Source of the DNA: Aspidiotus rigidus
Taxonomy: Eukaryota; Arthropoda; Insecta; Hemiptera; Diaspididae
DNA: 64,000 bases
Assembly: GCA_035079385.1 (NCBI GenBank)
Contig: JAVHKY010000023.1
Coordinates: 5,472,001-5,536,000 of the forward strand
Direction of reading: 5' to 3'
In this document: positions 22,925 through 35,727 of the stretch, one piece after another
Layout of the letters: each line of letters opens with the position of its first letter
How positions within the stretch are numbered: the stretch's first letter is position 1
Notes under the pieces: generated by a model
Told to the model about the DNA's origin: nothing
What the model saw: only the letters and a program-made list of their open reading frames with translations
Databases searched by the model: none
Position numbers and translations under genes: made by a program

Positions 22925-24430
22925 ATACGAGCTTTACAACTACTCTAAGGGTTATATCAGCTTGTGATGGGTGATTGTGGAGATTTCGTGAAAATTGAGG
23001 TAAGCAATAAGGAAGGATAAGAGCGTACGGTAGAGGGTGGAAGAGTTGAGTTAGTGACATTGTTGCGAAGGGCAGATGGAAGACGCGAAGAAACAGAATG
23101 AGAGAGGTGAATATTTTCAAGAACGGGACACTAAAAATGTTATTCAACAGATGAGTATTGGTCAGAGGGGGGCGGGAGAAAATAGGCCTAGAAAGAAATG
23201 AGAATACAAGAGACATATGTCACGGATTTTAAAGGGAGTGAGAATGATTTCTTTGAATGGGTAGTTCGATTGGAGGACCGACTCGAGTATTAAGAATCGG
23301 TAATAGTTTTTGAGGTCATAGGCAGGAGCAGGTACGCGGTTAGAAGTTATATGGGAGAGGAAGGAATCTTCGGCGGCAAGGTCATGTTCCGGAAAGTTGA
23401 TGTGGCACAAAATCCAGAGGAAGGAGACCGGTGTTATAAGGCGGATGATAGTGTCTACAGAAGTAAATGATCGCATTACCCCCTCTCCTGCATAGTCAGG
23501 AGAGAAGGAAGTGAATCATTCAACAGTAGGGATTTGAGCGGAGGATGAGGTTGAAATGAAGATGACAAAAATATAAGGCGTTCTGTTCGGTGGTGAAGTT
23601 GGAGGCAGAATTTCTGGTTTTGACGCCTTGGATTAAGTATGCCTAACTAGTTTCGGGTTCAGATTCACATCCGACGGTAAAGCAGGGTCGGTGGGTCGAA
23701 TATTCTTCACGAGTTGTCGGTGTATTCTATATTGCATATTTATTCTCCTAAGCCTTATAGTGTCATGAGTTAGGGAATAGTAGCTAGATCGAGTCGGATA
23801 TCCACTGGGAGGGGATGGGTTAGCTATGGAGACGTGGATAATATTGAAGAGGGTGAAGGTTCCAATTTGAAATATTTACATAGTTCAGACTTATGTCGGC
23901 AGAGTGCAGGTGCGTATGTAGCGATCTGTAAACTGATAATACGAATACGAACACTTTTTAACGAACACTCTGTAACCTGCCTACTTTTTATCGTGTCGGT
24001 CAACCCTGAAAAGGCTCACCAGTTACCGATCAGTTCTCTTTCGTATGTCTTGTAATAAACTGTATCTACCGCTCGCCGATTTCTTTTCCTTAGAGAAACC
24101 CTCTCACAAACCTACACGTAGATTGGAGGTGGAGGGAATTGGGCTGCGGATGCAAGAAAATTATCGGTGAGGGTTAAAAAGCGGTATTTGAGAGTGGTTC
24201 TTCGGCTTTAGCGCAAAGGCTGAGCAGGACTAGAATATAGTGCACCGAGAGTTAATCTCAATTTTGACGATTGAATTGTATCTTATAATGTTGGGCAAGA
24301 TTTACTAGATTGACTGTTGTCGTCTAGTTGAGAGTGAATTAATCTTTTGTATTTACAATTACAGTCAGTGCGGGGTAGAGCTAGGATTTGAAAATGTTGA
24401 TAGAATTGAGACATTTGGCTCGTAGTAACT
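22925..24430 (-). pseudogene. LINE fragment (RT thumb, RNase H, C-terminus)
   Basis: Minus-strand degenerate copy of the RT/RNase H LINE. From its 5' side I read AKCLNSINIFKS (~24400, compare AKCLNATNILKY), then CSAFALKPKNHSQIPLF (~24200) matching the LSLCAEAAELPLHF region. RNASNFTTE-like RNase H sequence follows (~23600), then TPVSFLWILCHINFPEHDLA (~23400, compare IWIPGHIDHPQHENVDRA) and DLKNYYRFLILES. The end is HF.CPVLENIHLSHSVSSRL (~23130), matching LFSCPVLQNQR. Several frame breaks and in-frame stops are present. Confidence 0.75.
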
Positions 24431-24848
24431 TCAGGTGAGAGGTCCTCCTGTTGTCAAGGGTAATTCCAAAATTTGCAGTTCTGAAAGAGTACGGAAGGAA
24501 AGGATATAAGGCGTGAAAACATACTTCGAATATGACCAGAATTGTTTTAATTGTCGAGAAAGAAAAGCCCTACGCAGAAGCTCATAAAGAAAGTCTATCA
24601 AGATTTTCCTGCAGAAGTTTCTCGGATCTTTAAAAATTTGCAGATGAAAATTATTTATATAACCTGCATAAGTTTTGCTTAGTGAGTGTAGAGAGGCCAA
24701 TTAATTTTCTGGGATCAATTTATTCGGAGAGGAAAATTCTTCAAGGTATACAAATTTGACGTAAAACGCTATTCTTCCAACAAACAGATAAAAATTTGCT
24801 TAAAGGTTTGGTTTCACGTTTCGCAAAATCAGCGGAAAAAAATCCTCT

Positions 24849-24930
24849 TTTTTTTTTTTTTTTTCTTTTTTTTTACGAGCACTAGAGCTTCACGAGGGCT
24901 ATTGGCTCGGCGTTAAAAAAGTTATGAATA
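24849..24930 (-). repeat. Severely 5'-truncated LINE tail
   Basis: A T-rich tract then ACGAGCACTAGAGCTTCACG and GGGCTATTGGCTCGGCGTT. This is the minus-strand form of the LINE tail also seen at 53585-53660 and 58350-58430 (GCCGAGC..ATA.CCC..GTG..GCTCG followed by poly-A). Only the terminal ~50 bp and the A tract are present. Confidence 0.75.
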
Positions 24931-25004
24931 TTATAAATAACACATAAGAAAGGGAGGTTTTTTAAAGGACTATAGTCGTATAAAAAGCTACGCAAAGCTC
25001 TTCT

Positions 25005-25223
25005 TTGTCTCATTTGTCAATTCTTGTTACAGACATGTTTCAGAATTACGGCCAACAGATATACCCTAACCTCAATCCGCATTATATAAGAACGTCTCTG
25101 GATTACGGATTTTACGCGCCGACTATTCATACGGTGCCTACAAAATACTACCCGCTGAGCAACAAATTTTCTCGTGATGTCTGGCGCAGCGGAATGTACA
25201 GAAATTTTTCATTAAATGTCTAA
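25005..25223 (+). CDS. Possible terminal exon or small Tyr-rich protein, unrecognised
   Basis: A 72-codon frame with protein-like composition, unlike the low-complexity frames around it: rich in Tyr, Asn, Pro and Arg, ending KFSRDVWRSGMYRNFSLNV. A splice acceptor (TTCTTGTTACAG) ends just before an internal ATG (25035, MFQNYGQQ), so it may be the last exon of a larger gene with further exons upstream. Alternatively it is a small gene starting at 25005. No upstream exon was identified, no signal peptide or known domain is visible, and I do not recognise the family. Confidence 0.4.
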   Translation: MSHLSILVTDMFQNYGQQIYPNLNPHYIRTSLDYGFYAPTIHTVPTKYYPLSNKFSRDVWRSGMYRNFSLNV

Positions 25224-25229
25224 GGCGTA

Positions 25230-27700
25230 GAACGCCATGACGAGTTTCCAAAATTAGCCAAAATAACAGTATAAATCTAATGTAGTACCCAGCTATTGCG
25301 TATTAGAATTTACTCGTTCAAAAATTATTCTATTTTTGCTTTTCAATTTTCATTTCCTAGTATTTTTTCCCGTTTCTCTGTTGTACTTTTTGCGTCAATT
25401 AAAGATAATTTTCCTTAATTATAACTTTAAACTTCGTGTTGAAAACTTGACCTAAAGAGAAAAAAAGAGAAATAATACCTAAGAGAAAGAGAACACGGCG
25501 ATTAGGGCGCAATATCGCGAGATTATTCGTACAAATTGTTGTCGCGGAGAGAATATTTCAAAATCGTATTACTTACGTAGGTACATAATTCGAATCTATC
25601 TGAAGAGAAGAAGGAAAATATTCGGAAGTATTGGAAAAAATAATTATGTAATTCATTCAAAGTGAAACACGCAAATAATTTTTCGTTTGATAAAAACAAA
25701 TTTGAGATCCTCAGTTTATTCCAATTCCTACCACGTTTTTGTTGCACCAAACTGACCGCAGGCCTGAGAATAAACGAGAATAATCTTTAAAAAATGAAAA
25801 TAGGTATTATCAAGAATTTCTCGATGTATACATATTTTACTTATTCAGCTGGACATGAAAACGTGGTTAGGGTGAAATTAATGTCCTCTTTATCTTTTTA
25901 AATTTTAATACTATTTAATGTACCTATTTTCATTCACACATTTTTATTTTAGCAAAAATATTACTTTTAAATATGTTTCGGTAACAATACTGGAATATTT
26001 CACTCAAAAACCCTCTCATTATCAAAAGTATGAATCATATTTTACGAATTGGTCATTGATATGAAATTTCTAAAATCCTATGACAAATTTTATCAGGGAA
26101 TTTTATTTTTTGTACTTTTGATGTTTGAAAAAGAATTCAAGAAATAAGGCGAAAAGTTGAAAAAAGCTCGCCTCTTTCAACATAATAGTGTTTCGTACTT
26201 CAATGGTTCGAAAACGCTTGTGCTTAAGTACATCAAAGATTCTATGTAATTTCAAATTTTCCACATGAATTGACTTACTTGAAAAAATTAGAAAAGTACC
26301 TATCATTTCTTTTCAAGAAAAGTTTCCTTTTATTTTCAGTTGACGTACCCTTTTGAGATCGAACTTATCGGTGATTTTTCAATTCACTACAACTTGAAAG
26401 GGAACCTCAATTAGCACTTTGTTCTCGCTATAGAATTACATTTTAAGAACTCCCCTCTAAGAAGTACCGAAATGAAATTATTTGATCATTCTGGTTATTC
26501 GATTTTGACAAAAACATCTAATTTTTTTTTTTCAGTCGTTTCCGGTCAGAAATGAATACGAAACCTTTAAAAAAATATTGTTTTTGGTTTCAATAGCTCA
26601 GAGTGAAAAAAAAAAAACGAGACAAAAACAGAGGGCAAATCTATAATATCAATTTTATTGAATGATAATAGTAAAGATAAATATTAGAATTGTAAAAACC
26701 AAGCAATTTCTGCATAACATAATCATATTATTTTATTGTTTTGTCTTTTTTCTTCATTGAAAACAGAACAAAAATTATGAACTTATTTAGGTACCATATT
26801 CATAACAAATTATAAATTAGATAACAAAATAAAAATAACAAAATATTCAAGTAGCTAGATATTTGCAACAATAAAAGTTATTTTTTTAATTACTACAACA
26901 TTAAGAACAACAGCTTCACTAGGGAAAAAAATATTCTTAGGTACGTTATGCTCTCCTTGAATAGAGTAAGAAGAATTACGGTTTCCTGGGGTGAAAATAC
27001 TGAGAACTATTTTCGGAAAGTAAGTATTTTTTTTTTTTTTTTCACTTTTATCAACTAAGTAGATCTTGACAAAAATGATGGGTAATAAAAATAAATAATT
27101 TTCTGTTTTGAAGTATATTATATAGTATTATAGGAGTATTGTATTAATATATTTTATTGAGTAATGTAAAGGAAAGAGATGATGGAAAAAAAAAGAAGAA
27201 AAAGAAGAAGGAAGGTAAGAAGATTTCAAATTACGAATAACGAACGTAAAAAATGATATTCTTCAATTATCATTCAAGTCTACGGTCTAAAATTATTATT
27301 CTGATACTATTAGTAATTTATATATTTTTGAAAACAATTTGAAATAAGAAAATGAAAGCAAACCATTATAGTCAACAATTCTCATTATGATTGGTGTTAT
27401 ATTTTTCATAGTGTAGTGACGCCGATAAGAAGGCAGTAGGCTGGCTGTGGAAGAAACTGTTTCTTTTTCATAAGGATATCAGTTTTCATTGTCTATGGTA
27501 ACTCCTTGTCCCTAAAAATTTCACTTTGTGCCTCTACGAGCGTGATCACCTTTAGTACGGTTAGGTCATCATGGTAGTAAATAAGTGTATAGAATAAGAA
27601 AGCGCGAAAAGCTATAAACGCCTACCTCTGTCGGGCTATTGACAAAAGAAATTCTTATAAGTAAATTATGAAGAGAGAAAAAGAATTAGACGTTAGAAGA
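25230..27700. other. Intergenic, AT-rich
   Basis: No coding region supported. The right part probably includes the 3' UTR of synapsin: on the minus strand AATAAA signals occur near 27154 and 26653, but which is used cannot be told from sequence. A/T homopolymer runs are common. Confidence 0.45.
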
Positions 27701-27835
27701 AGACATGATAGACCCAGCCGTTTTCCCCATCAAATGGTATATCTAGCGTTAATTCTGCATTTTTTCCTCATCAAAAACTAATGTAACGTATTTATCGCGT
27801 ATTATAATACCCATCAACGATCACATATTTTTCTT

Positions 27836-30800
27836 TTACTTATCGTCACCAAAAATTCCGGCAAACGTTTTTCTCAAGTTTTTCATCGTATCTTCGTAAT
27901 CCTCGACGCTACCGATGCTACCAGTTTGTGAATTTTGACGTCCGAAAGTTTTCGTCGGTTGCGATTGTTGCTGACTGGATACGCTGGCTTGAGAGGCTAA
28001 AGATATATACAATTTTATTACTTTTATTATGCTCAAAGTTTTTAAGAATCGATCACAGAAACAGTTCGTACAAGAAGACACTTGATACCGTGGCATCTCG
28101 AGCCACCATCCCGCGTGATTTGAGAAAAAAAAGTAATTATAGAGAAAAACGGTTGGTAAAAGTACCAGTTTGTATTCATTTTTGAATTGGATACAAACTG
28201 GAGCTCATGAAATCCATAAATCCAAACTGACTCTTATCATTGATGAACTGTTTCTCATATACCCACGTATAGTTACTGTATTTTCAAGCATTACGTACTT
28301 TCCGAATCGCGACGAATGGCCCCAGTAGATGTTGTAGTCTGAGTGCGTTCCTCGTCGTCATCATTTACGGCCGTGAATGCTTGAGACTGTCCTCCCATCG
28401 AAGACCGTGACATCGACTTCACTAGTGGCGGACGACAGTACATCTACAATGTGATTATTTGCATATCAGTTATTCATTAGATTATCGAATGTCTCGTCAT
28501 TGTGGAAAGAAATAAACAAATGACGCAGTAATATTTAGAATTAGGTGTATTTATACAATTTGGCCTAGCCTACACGTTGTACCTGCATACGTTGGACTAC
28601 AATATCGGCGATAAAACGTTTGTCTTCGTCCTGAGTATCACCCATTAAGGTCAAAGCTGAATCATTTAGTTCGATGATGTATTCACGACCATCCTTGCCG
28701 ACCACAATTTCTAATGCGCAAATATCCAACCCTCCGAATAATTCGGATACTTCGTCGATCCACGATTTATGACGATCTGACACTGGGGCTGATTCTACTA
28801 TAGACGAGCCGATGTTAGTTTTCCAAGAACCTGATAGTGACCTTCTCCTAGAAATGAAACTATTTTTCAGTAATCGATCGAAGTAAATTTGTCTTTACTA
28901 GCTTTTATTGCTTACGTGAATGCTCGATAATTGGTGCCAATTTTTTGAACGTGCAAATCGTACTTGCTGTCGATGTACGGTTCTGTGGTAACGTAAGAGC
29001 CAGATATGGCCACTAAAGAAGCCAGGTCTTGGAAATCGGTATTGTTCTCAGCTTTTGCTTTACCTAGTCCTCCATGAGCGTGACTTACTTTAAATACTAC
29101 TGGATACGTGGATGAACTCATCTATAAAATTTTAGATTCTTAGCCTTTCATACGAAAATTATTAAGTATCAGAAATATTGGAGAGCAATTAAATCTTTAC
29201 CATTTCTTTGTAAGTTGGATAATATGTTTGTTCGATTAATGGGAAATTATCTCTTCCCAATCTTTTTTGTATACCTAAAAGATGCGCGTAAACCCACGGC
29301 TTGTCCTGTAAAAAAACGTATTCAAAGGTATAGGTAAATGAAAATAGGTGATGACCTAGTCAGTTTTCTTTCATCTTACTTACTTGGAAGTTGTAGATTG
29401 CATTTAAGGAATTGATACTAGGTATTCCCGCGTACATGAAACCTAATAAAATATTTCTATAATTCTCTCCGGCATCCCGTAAATTCTGGCGTATTAATAT
29501 GAAGTTTGGTCGGTAGGTTCTGAAAACGAACACTGAATTTTTCAATTGTTCGAATATTGTTGGATCACACCAGAACTCAATACAGAGAATTAAATTAATT
29601 TTTACGAAGTTTTTTCTGTTATTAGCGATACGCGCTTTGATAATGTTTGTATTGTGTTCACGGTCATACTTTTTAATTTTATTTACTCGACAATGATTAC
29701 ACCCCGAGAATTTATGAAATCTTGCATCCACTGTCAATGTCGACGAATTTTTAATTCAAATCTTTACTCCACGTGACTTTTTTTATCAACCTCCTTCCCT
29801 CTTATATCGTAGAGGAGTGGATCTTTGGACGCCATCCTTTGTAATATTCAATCGTTTTACAATCACCCTATTTCAAACTCCCCTCCCCTTCCCTCCTCAC
29901 TTTTGATGATAATTTCTTTGGTTTGCCAATTAGACTCAATGGGAATGAAATAATATCAAGTTATATCATGCGTAATCGGGGATGAATGCCCCCAAAAGAA
30001 TTTTGTTGTGTACAAATTACATAGTAATTTGAAAGCAGTAATATTAGAAGGCATTTTCCTGATTATACTTCAGATCTTTGACAAACAAGTCAGTATTTCT
30101 GAATTTTTTACTCTTACATACGTATTTCTAGATTCATCACCTTGACTTCACCAGACTTACAGGATTTTCAGTTTGAAAAGTTCGGTTGAATAAATTTTAA
30201 ATTTCAATTGTCTACAATATTGTATTTTCTAGGACTCACCTTATTACTTTAGATCCGGTACGATTAACTGGGGTGCTAACAACTAATCCTTCTTGTAAAT
30301 TAAATGTCACAGATATATCTTTGAATTGAGCTTGCTCTACGCGTATGTCGTAGTCACCATGTAATTTTCGCCCACGAAAGCATTTAGTCCTAAAAATACG
30401 AAATAAATTAAATAGGTATAGGTATAATCAGGTACTCAATTTAAAACGTGTACACGTAATAAGCTGTCATTTGATGCAATAATGCTCAAGGAATTTTCCA
30501 AAATAAGAGTCCTGAAATTGAAAGCAACCGGTGCTTCTTGAGAGAGTGGGCATTTTGAATTTCAAGAGTACCTAATTTGATCAGAATCAGATTCAATGAA
30601 TACCTACCAATCATTTTGAGGGTCATCTATCACCAATAAAACGAAATGCTTATCTTTATTGTACGCCTGTTGACGAACGCTGGATGCACCTTGAGTGACT
30701 GCACCTGCGAAATGATCAAAGTAAGTACTTATTATATCTTTGAAGATCTTTCAATAAACGAGATGTTTAAAAAAAATCGCGAATCATCAGGAAATCTTAG

Positions 30801-31389
30801 AGATTTACTGATAAGATTATTGTAGTTTCAGCTCATCCGAAGATTGGTACCTACACCAATACCTAGAAGAGTAATTTCTCTGTAAGCTGAGACCAATCAA
30901 TCTGCCGTGCGAGGATTGGCTCAAATGTCGTTTTTGTTTGAGAAATGGAATGAAGTCTTTATTCAATTTCTCTGATATGTTCCGTGAAATTGCGGAACCA
31001 ATCTTTTGTAGGCCTATAACTATTCGTTTTTGTTCGTCCAAGTTGATTATTAAATTCAAATAAATAATTCATGATTACCTATTAGAGAGGCACCCTGATC
31101 CCTTGCAACTCCGGTTAACGATTGTACTCGTTGAAGTAACGATTCTCTGGTTTTCGCTGGACTGGTAGGTGCACTAATCGTTTTGGACGATGATTTATTG
31201 AGGTTGAGAGACATACTGGAGTCGACGTTGGACGTCGAACTGAAACCAGATTCTGTGTCCTTGCGATTCGATCCGTACTGTTGTTGTTTGGAAGATTGCG
31301 ATGTTGGTTGTGAGTCAGAGGCCTCTGTAACCCCTTGTTGGGCGGCCTCTTCATCATCTAATTCTGAGGATAGGTCCCCAGATGAGAAT
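27836..31389 (-). CDS. Syn: Synapsin (N-terminus missing), nine exons
   Basis: Exons on the minus strand: 31389-31079, 30704-30608, 30389-30240, 29519-29384, 29305-29201, 29121-28916, 28847-28583, 28443-28299, 27996-27836. All are GT-AG with consistent phases, giving 524 codons. Synapsin binds synaptic-vesicle surfaces and actin and controls the reserve pool. The N-terminal part is Ser/Gln-rich ([20 protein letters not shown]). The ATP-grasp core runs from [13 protein letters not shown] through [58 protein letters not shown] and [21 protein letters not shown] linker with [10 protein letters not shown] follows, then the conserved insect C-terminus [15 protein letters not shown]. The exon carrying the start codon lies further right and was not found; the first visible codon is split (NN|A). 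No frameshift or internal stop was seen. Family membership is certain, the N-terminus open. Confidence 0.93.
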
Positions 31390-31399
31390 CTGAAAGAAT

Positions 31400-32200
31400 T
31401 ATGACAGGGAAATGAATATGAAATTAGTAATCGCTAGATATTTCTTATCATTCTCTTGCAGGAGAAAATGAATTTATCAGTTTCTAATTCAATGAAGATA
31501 CATATTAAAATGTTGTGGTGTGGTGAATGGTTAAATCCTTAATTAAATTAGAAAGAATTGACAGGATATCTAAATAGGGAGCAATACTGAAGTGAGGTGT
31601 AAGTAATCGGCGCGCAATGATCGCATCCCGCATTCCTCGGACCACCAGGGACCACCACATGGACATCGTTCTTTCAGCCTGACGCCGGTAAACAATAAAC
31701 TACCCAGTGACTAAAACTATCACACGTACATACAAGAAACGACCGGCGTTGTAGAGTGAGTTATGCTTGCAGTGGTGTGTCTGTGTGTGTACGTCGTTTA
31801 CTAGCTGAGAGAATAATGCGATCGAAGCGCGCCGGTGGCTGCCCGGTCCGAATTCCGAACAAAACATATTCAAACCAAAATACAGATCCGGATAGATGGG
31901 TTGCTGTATTAGAGAAACATAGCTAGTTTTCTCTAAACCTTTATTTTGGATATACGTCGATCTCTTTGTATTGGTAGTGGTAAGTTCTCATTGGTTGATG
32001 GATAGGGTTTACCATTGGTCAAAATAAAGTAAAAAGTCATTGAGCTTACACAACGCGCTGCAGTAGTCGTAGCCCAAGCGAAGCGCCGAAGCCCGAAGTG
32101 GCAATGTACAGTCAAAAACAAGGAACAAAAGGAACAATGAATACTTTAGTTGTTTGTCTAATAATTGTTTGTTTATCACTACTAATTCCATGAAGCCCAC
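31400..32200. other. Upstream/first-intron region of synapsin
   Basis: No exon could be confirmed. A locally GC-richer stretch (about 31600-31870, with CpG words such as GAAGCGCGCCGGTGG and an ACACACACAGACACACC repeat) might be a promoter or 5' UTR for synapsin on the minus strand, but I could not join a start codon to the exon at 31389. A second GC-richer patch lies at ~32050-32100. Confidence 0.3.
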
Positions 32201-32202
32201 GA

Positions 32203-32745
32203 AATATTAAATATCTTTGGAAATCAAAAGATAAAAATTGATCAAGACTGAGCACGATTTGATGAACTTATGACGGAAAACCAAAGGATGAAGATTGTAC
32301 TTCTATAAGGTTAGTTGATTTTAGCAGAGGTTTTGCTCTCAAATTATTTTTATCGAATCAACCTATGTTTCTAAGGTTGAGCTCTCTTCACCTGTCAACT
32401 TCTGCACCTTACGCCAAAATCTCATATACCGTATTGAATCATCGATATGAGACGTGCGCTTGCATTAGAAGATTGATCTTGCCCATCGAGCTCAAGAAAT
32501 TTTAAATTTCTTTGGAAATTAAGAAGATGACATAAAGCGTCAAGACTCGAACTAAGTATCTAATTGACCCTGCTGATGATAGAAGACCAACGCATGAAGA
32601 TTGAACTTCTAATGAGGTTAGTTGATTTTAGCAGAGATTCTGCGGCAAAATTTTTTCATAGAGCCAATTTTGCCCAATGCTTCTAATGTTAAGTTCTCTT
32701 GACCTAAAACTTCTACACCTTAATGCTTAAATTGCATCAGGTGCA
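32203..32745. repeat. Two-copy tandem duplication (~300-bp unit)
   Basis: Positions ~32203-32430 and ~32504-32745 align in the same orientation with an offset of ~303 bp. Shared words include AGGTTAGTTGATTTTAGCAG, TATCTTTGGAAAT/TTTCTTTGGAAAT, GATGAAGATTG and CTTCTGCACCTTA/CTTCTACACCTTA. Divergence is roughly a quarter of positions by eye. No coding frame is conserved. Confidence 0.7.
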
Positions 32746-32749
32746 CTTC

Positions 32750-35200
32750 CTTTCAGAGTCATGATGAATACTGATTGATATATTAAAATGGTAACCTCTT
32801 CTGAAAAGTTGTCAGGCTTGGCATTTATTTAGATTACCATATTGACTGTTCAAACTAGGTTTGATATGAAACTACTAGAAGTTAATTATTGTAATTGATA
32901 AGAACGTAGTTTCTTCTTGATGAGGTTCTGGAGCACGTAAAAGGTATACCTTGGATCCCGTACTGAGTTCATAATCACTTATAGTCGTCTTATCAAACAT
33001 GATATTTCACTCTTCTCAATAATTCATATTGCTCCAAAACTGATGATTTGTAAGAATGTTGGATTTTGGTAACTACAGGAAATGTTGAACGTATATTTTT
33101 CCGGTCATTCTCAGCCGTCGTGTCCTCTATTGTTTGTAACTTACATAATAAAATAATACGTGCGTACCTACTTTTGGTACTTTACGCAGTTTGTGATTCT
33201 CACCTTCTCTTTAAGTAATTGACATTTGTTGTGATTGACTGCTTGAAGCTTAAGAAGGAAATTTTGAATTTTTTTCGTTCGTCTCTTCAGGGAAGCGGAT
33301 TTGAATTTCACTTGTCAGTTGCGACGGGCGAGTTTCCTTTTGGTTTATCTGTAAAAAAAAAAACAACAAAATGTTCAAGAATCATTTGCTAGGTACATTT
33401 TCTTTGAAAGAAAGCATAGATATGAATTTGCAGTTGGCTCGACGTTTTGTAAAATTACACTAAAATACAATCCTGTTTTTTGGTTCGGGGAAAATCATTT
33501 CTCTTATGTGAGCAATTACGTGGAAGAATAAAAACAAGACTGGGCTAATAGATTGGAGGAAATATTTTGCCGACCGGTATTTCAAAGATTGTGCTAAATT
33601 GGGTAAAGTTTTTTACTATACTTTCATCTCACCTAGCTCCTCTTCTTTTCTCTGTTCATTGTTACAATCTTGAGTCAAAGGTTGAAAACAAAGAAGGTAC
33701 GTCTACAGGCTGAAGATGATCACACTTTGGTGCTTTCAATCTACATGTTTCAAAATCGTTTTATTCGAGTCATCGATCAATATGTAATGTATTTGGGTAC
33801 CTAATTCCTTTTCAATATTTTATGACGTTATAAACTATGTATGAATATACCTACATGTACTCTGAATTATTAGAGGTACATCGACGAAATATTTCAAGTG
33901 TACTTATTGTAAAAGATGACAAAGCCATTAATCGAATGAAGTAAACGTTGACGTCAATGGAATTATCCTTTGATAAGTATTAGCTGCGCCAGTGTTATAA
34001 TTCAGAAATTAATAGTCAGCATACTTCTTTTTAACTTCGTTGTAAAAGTTCAGATTTTTGATATTTGGAAAGCATTAAATATTAACGTCCTATTGAGGGT
34101 TCGCGCGTTGAAAGCTATATCGTACATGGTGTGACACCGCATAGTGTATAAAGTATGTACGTTATAGCTCACGTTTTTCCTCAATGTCGAAAACTCAGGT
34201 TTCTGACTGAATATTTTAAAAGCAATTTACAAAATGGTGCATAGATTATAACCTTTTTTATGTGGTATGACGCACGTAAGTCCCTATCAAAACAAAGTTC
34301 TTTCAGGGAAGATGTCACCTACATTTTGCTAAGAAAAAAGATGAAAGAAATGAAATGTCGCGAATATTCTTTTATGCAAGATGAAAAAGTAATGTACCAA
34401 AATTCGTCCTACATACTCATCAGTGGCATAAAAATTTGGAAAACAGTTTCACACCCGTATTCTCAAACAAACAAAATAATTTCAAGTTCACTTGAACAAC
34501 CAAAGACAGATGTAAGAAACTTTGCAAGCCTACTTAAAGGTTTTTTTTTAGGACTCTTGGGACTATTAAGTGTATTCACATTTTTTGGGAATATGGCTGC
34601 CAAATTATCAAATTAAGAAAAGTTTGTTTGAAGGAGATACTTTGGTATCTACAATAGTATTGGGAGACGTTCGCGTGAAAACAGAGAATGAGAGAAACTT
34701 GTGAACAATTTTGAAGTTGAATCGTGGATCAACACGCGGTTGTATAGTTCGACGGGTGACATAGAGACGACTAATTATAAGTTTGATAACAAAAGGAAAA
34801 ATAATCTACTGAGATGTTTTTGAGAAAATTTCCAAGATTACTTTATTTTCGCACGAGAGGTCAATCTTATTATTAGAGAAATATTTAACAAAGTTTTCAA
34901 TTGTACGAATAAAATTGTTTAAAGGGTCGAGTGAATACAACGAAAAAAAATTTGACTTTTTTAAATTAAAAACTCAATTCAACTTCCAGTCCTTCGCTAG
35001 TTCGCAATTTATACCTATTTAAAAGAATTATTGTAGCTTGTCTTAGATATGACGGACGTTTTTTTGATAGGCCTACAATAGATTATCATCTGATGGAAAT
35101 CCGCAAGACATTGGAAAACTATGGCTTTCTTGACAATGTTAAACAAGGAACGCAGGGAAGGGTTGAAAAATAATACATTATATGTCCCGCATTAGGATAG
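32750..35200. other. Intergenic, no supported gene
   Basis: The longest frame, 34260-34616 (+, 118 aa), ends in a hydrophobic stretch (FFLGLLGLLSVFTFFG) but has no recognisable motif and no confirmed splice context. I do not call it a gene. Otherwise AT-rich sequence. Confidence 0.4.
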
Positions 35201-35314
35201 TCCCTTCAAGTGACTAGACATGCAACGTTTTGTACACCAATTGGTTTAGCTCCTTCAATGAGCCAGATATGCAATGCTTCAAACATCACAAGTTCCCCTA
35301 TTACCATATATTAC

Positions 35315-35405
35315 GGGTCAAGAGTCGAGAGTCGAAGTTTTTTCATATCCCCCTCCTGTCATACAAATATAGCCCAAGAGTCGACATTTTTCCAAGTTTT
35401 TCGGC
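35315..35405 (+). repeat. Modular ~45-bp repeat, two units
   Basis: Contains GTCGAAGTTTTTTCATATCC, CCCTCCTGTCATACAAATATAG and then GTCGACATTTTTCCAAGTTT, i.e. two units of the same module that clusters in the protease intron, in the same orientation. Confidence 0.6.
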
Positions 35406-35727
35406 GGACTGTGCAAGACAAATTTCTCAAAAAAAAGAATAGAATAGGTTCTCTCTTAATAATTTCGTAAATATCATCGATTAAAATGCGACTGTATGAA
35501 AAATTCCAATCATTTGAAGTTCAGCACCTTAAGGGCATTATGAATCCTCACGCAGTTATTCAGATCTGTTTGGGGCCTCTTGCCTCTGCATGTCAAAAGT
35601 TTCTAACCATTTGTAAAAGAAAAGTTTCCCACCGCAAGATCGTTTGTGACGTCACTCTGAAGATTTGCATACTTTTTGTCAATAAAGGTTTTATTTTTGC
35701 AAAGTACTTTTCAAATTTTTGTACAGT

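Noticed and set aside
29360..29737. 125-codon minus-strand frame containing a synapsin exon
   Set aside because: Only 29384-29519 is exon; the upstream part is intron read through, as shown by the acceptor before the split Arg codon.
31643..31720. Possible synapsin start exon on the minus strand (an ATG near 31661)
   Set aside because: The frame stays open but no GT donor in the right phase joins it to the exon at 31389.
34260..34616. 118-codon frame with hydrophobic C-terminal end
   Set aside because: No recognisable domain, no convincing start or splice context, and A/T-rich codon use like its non-coding surroundings.
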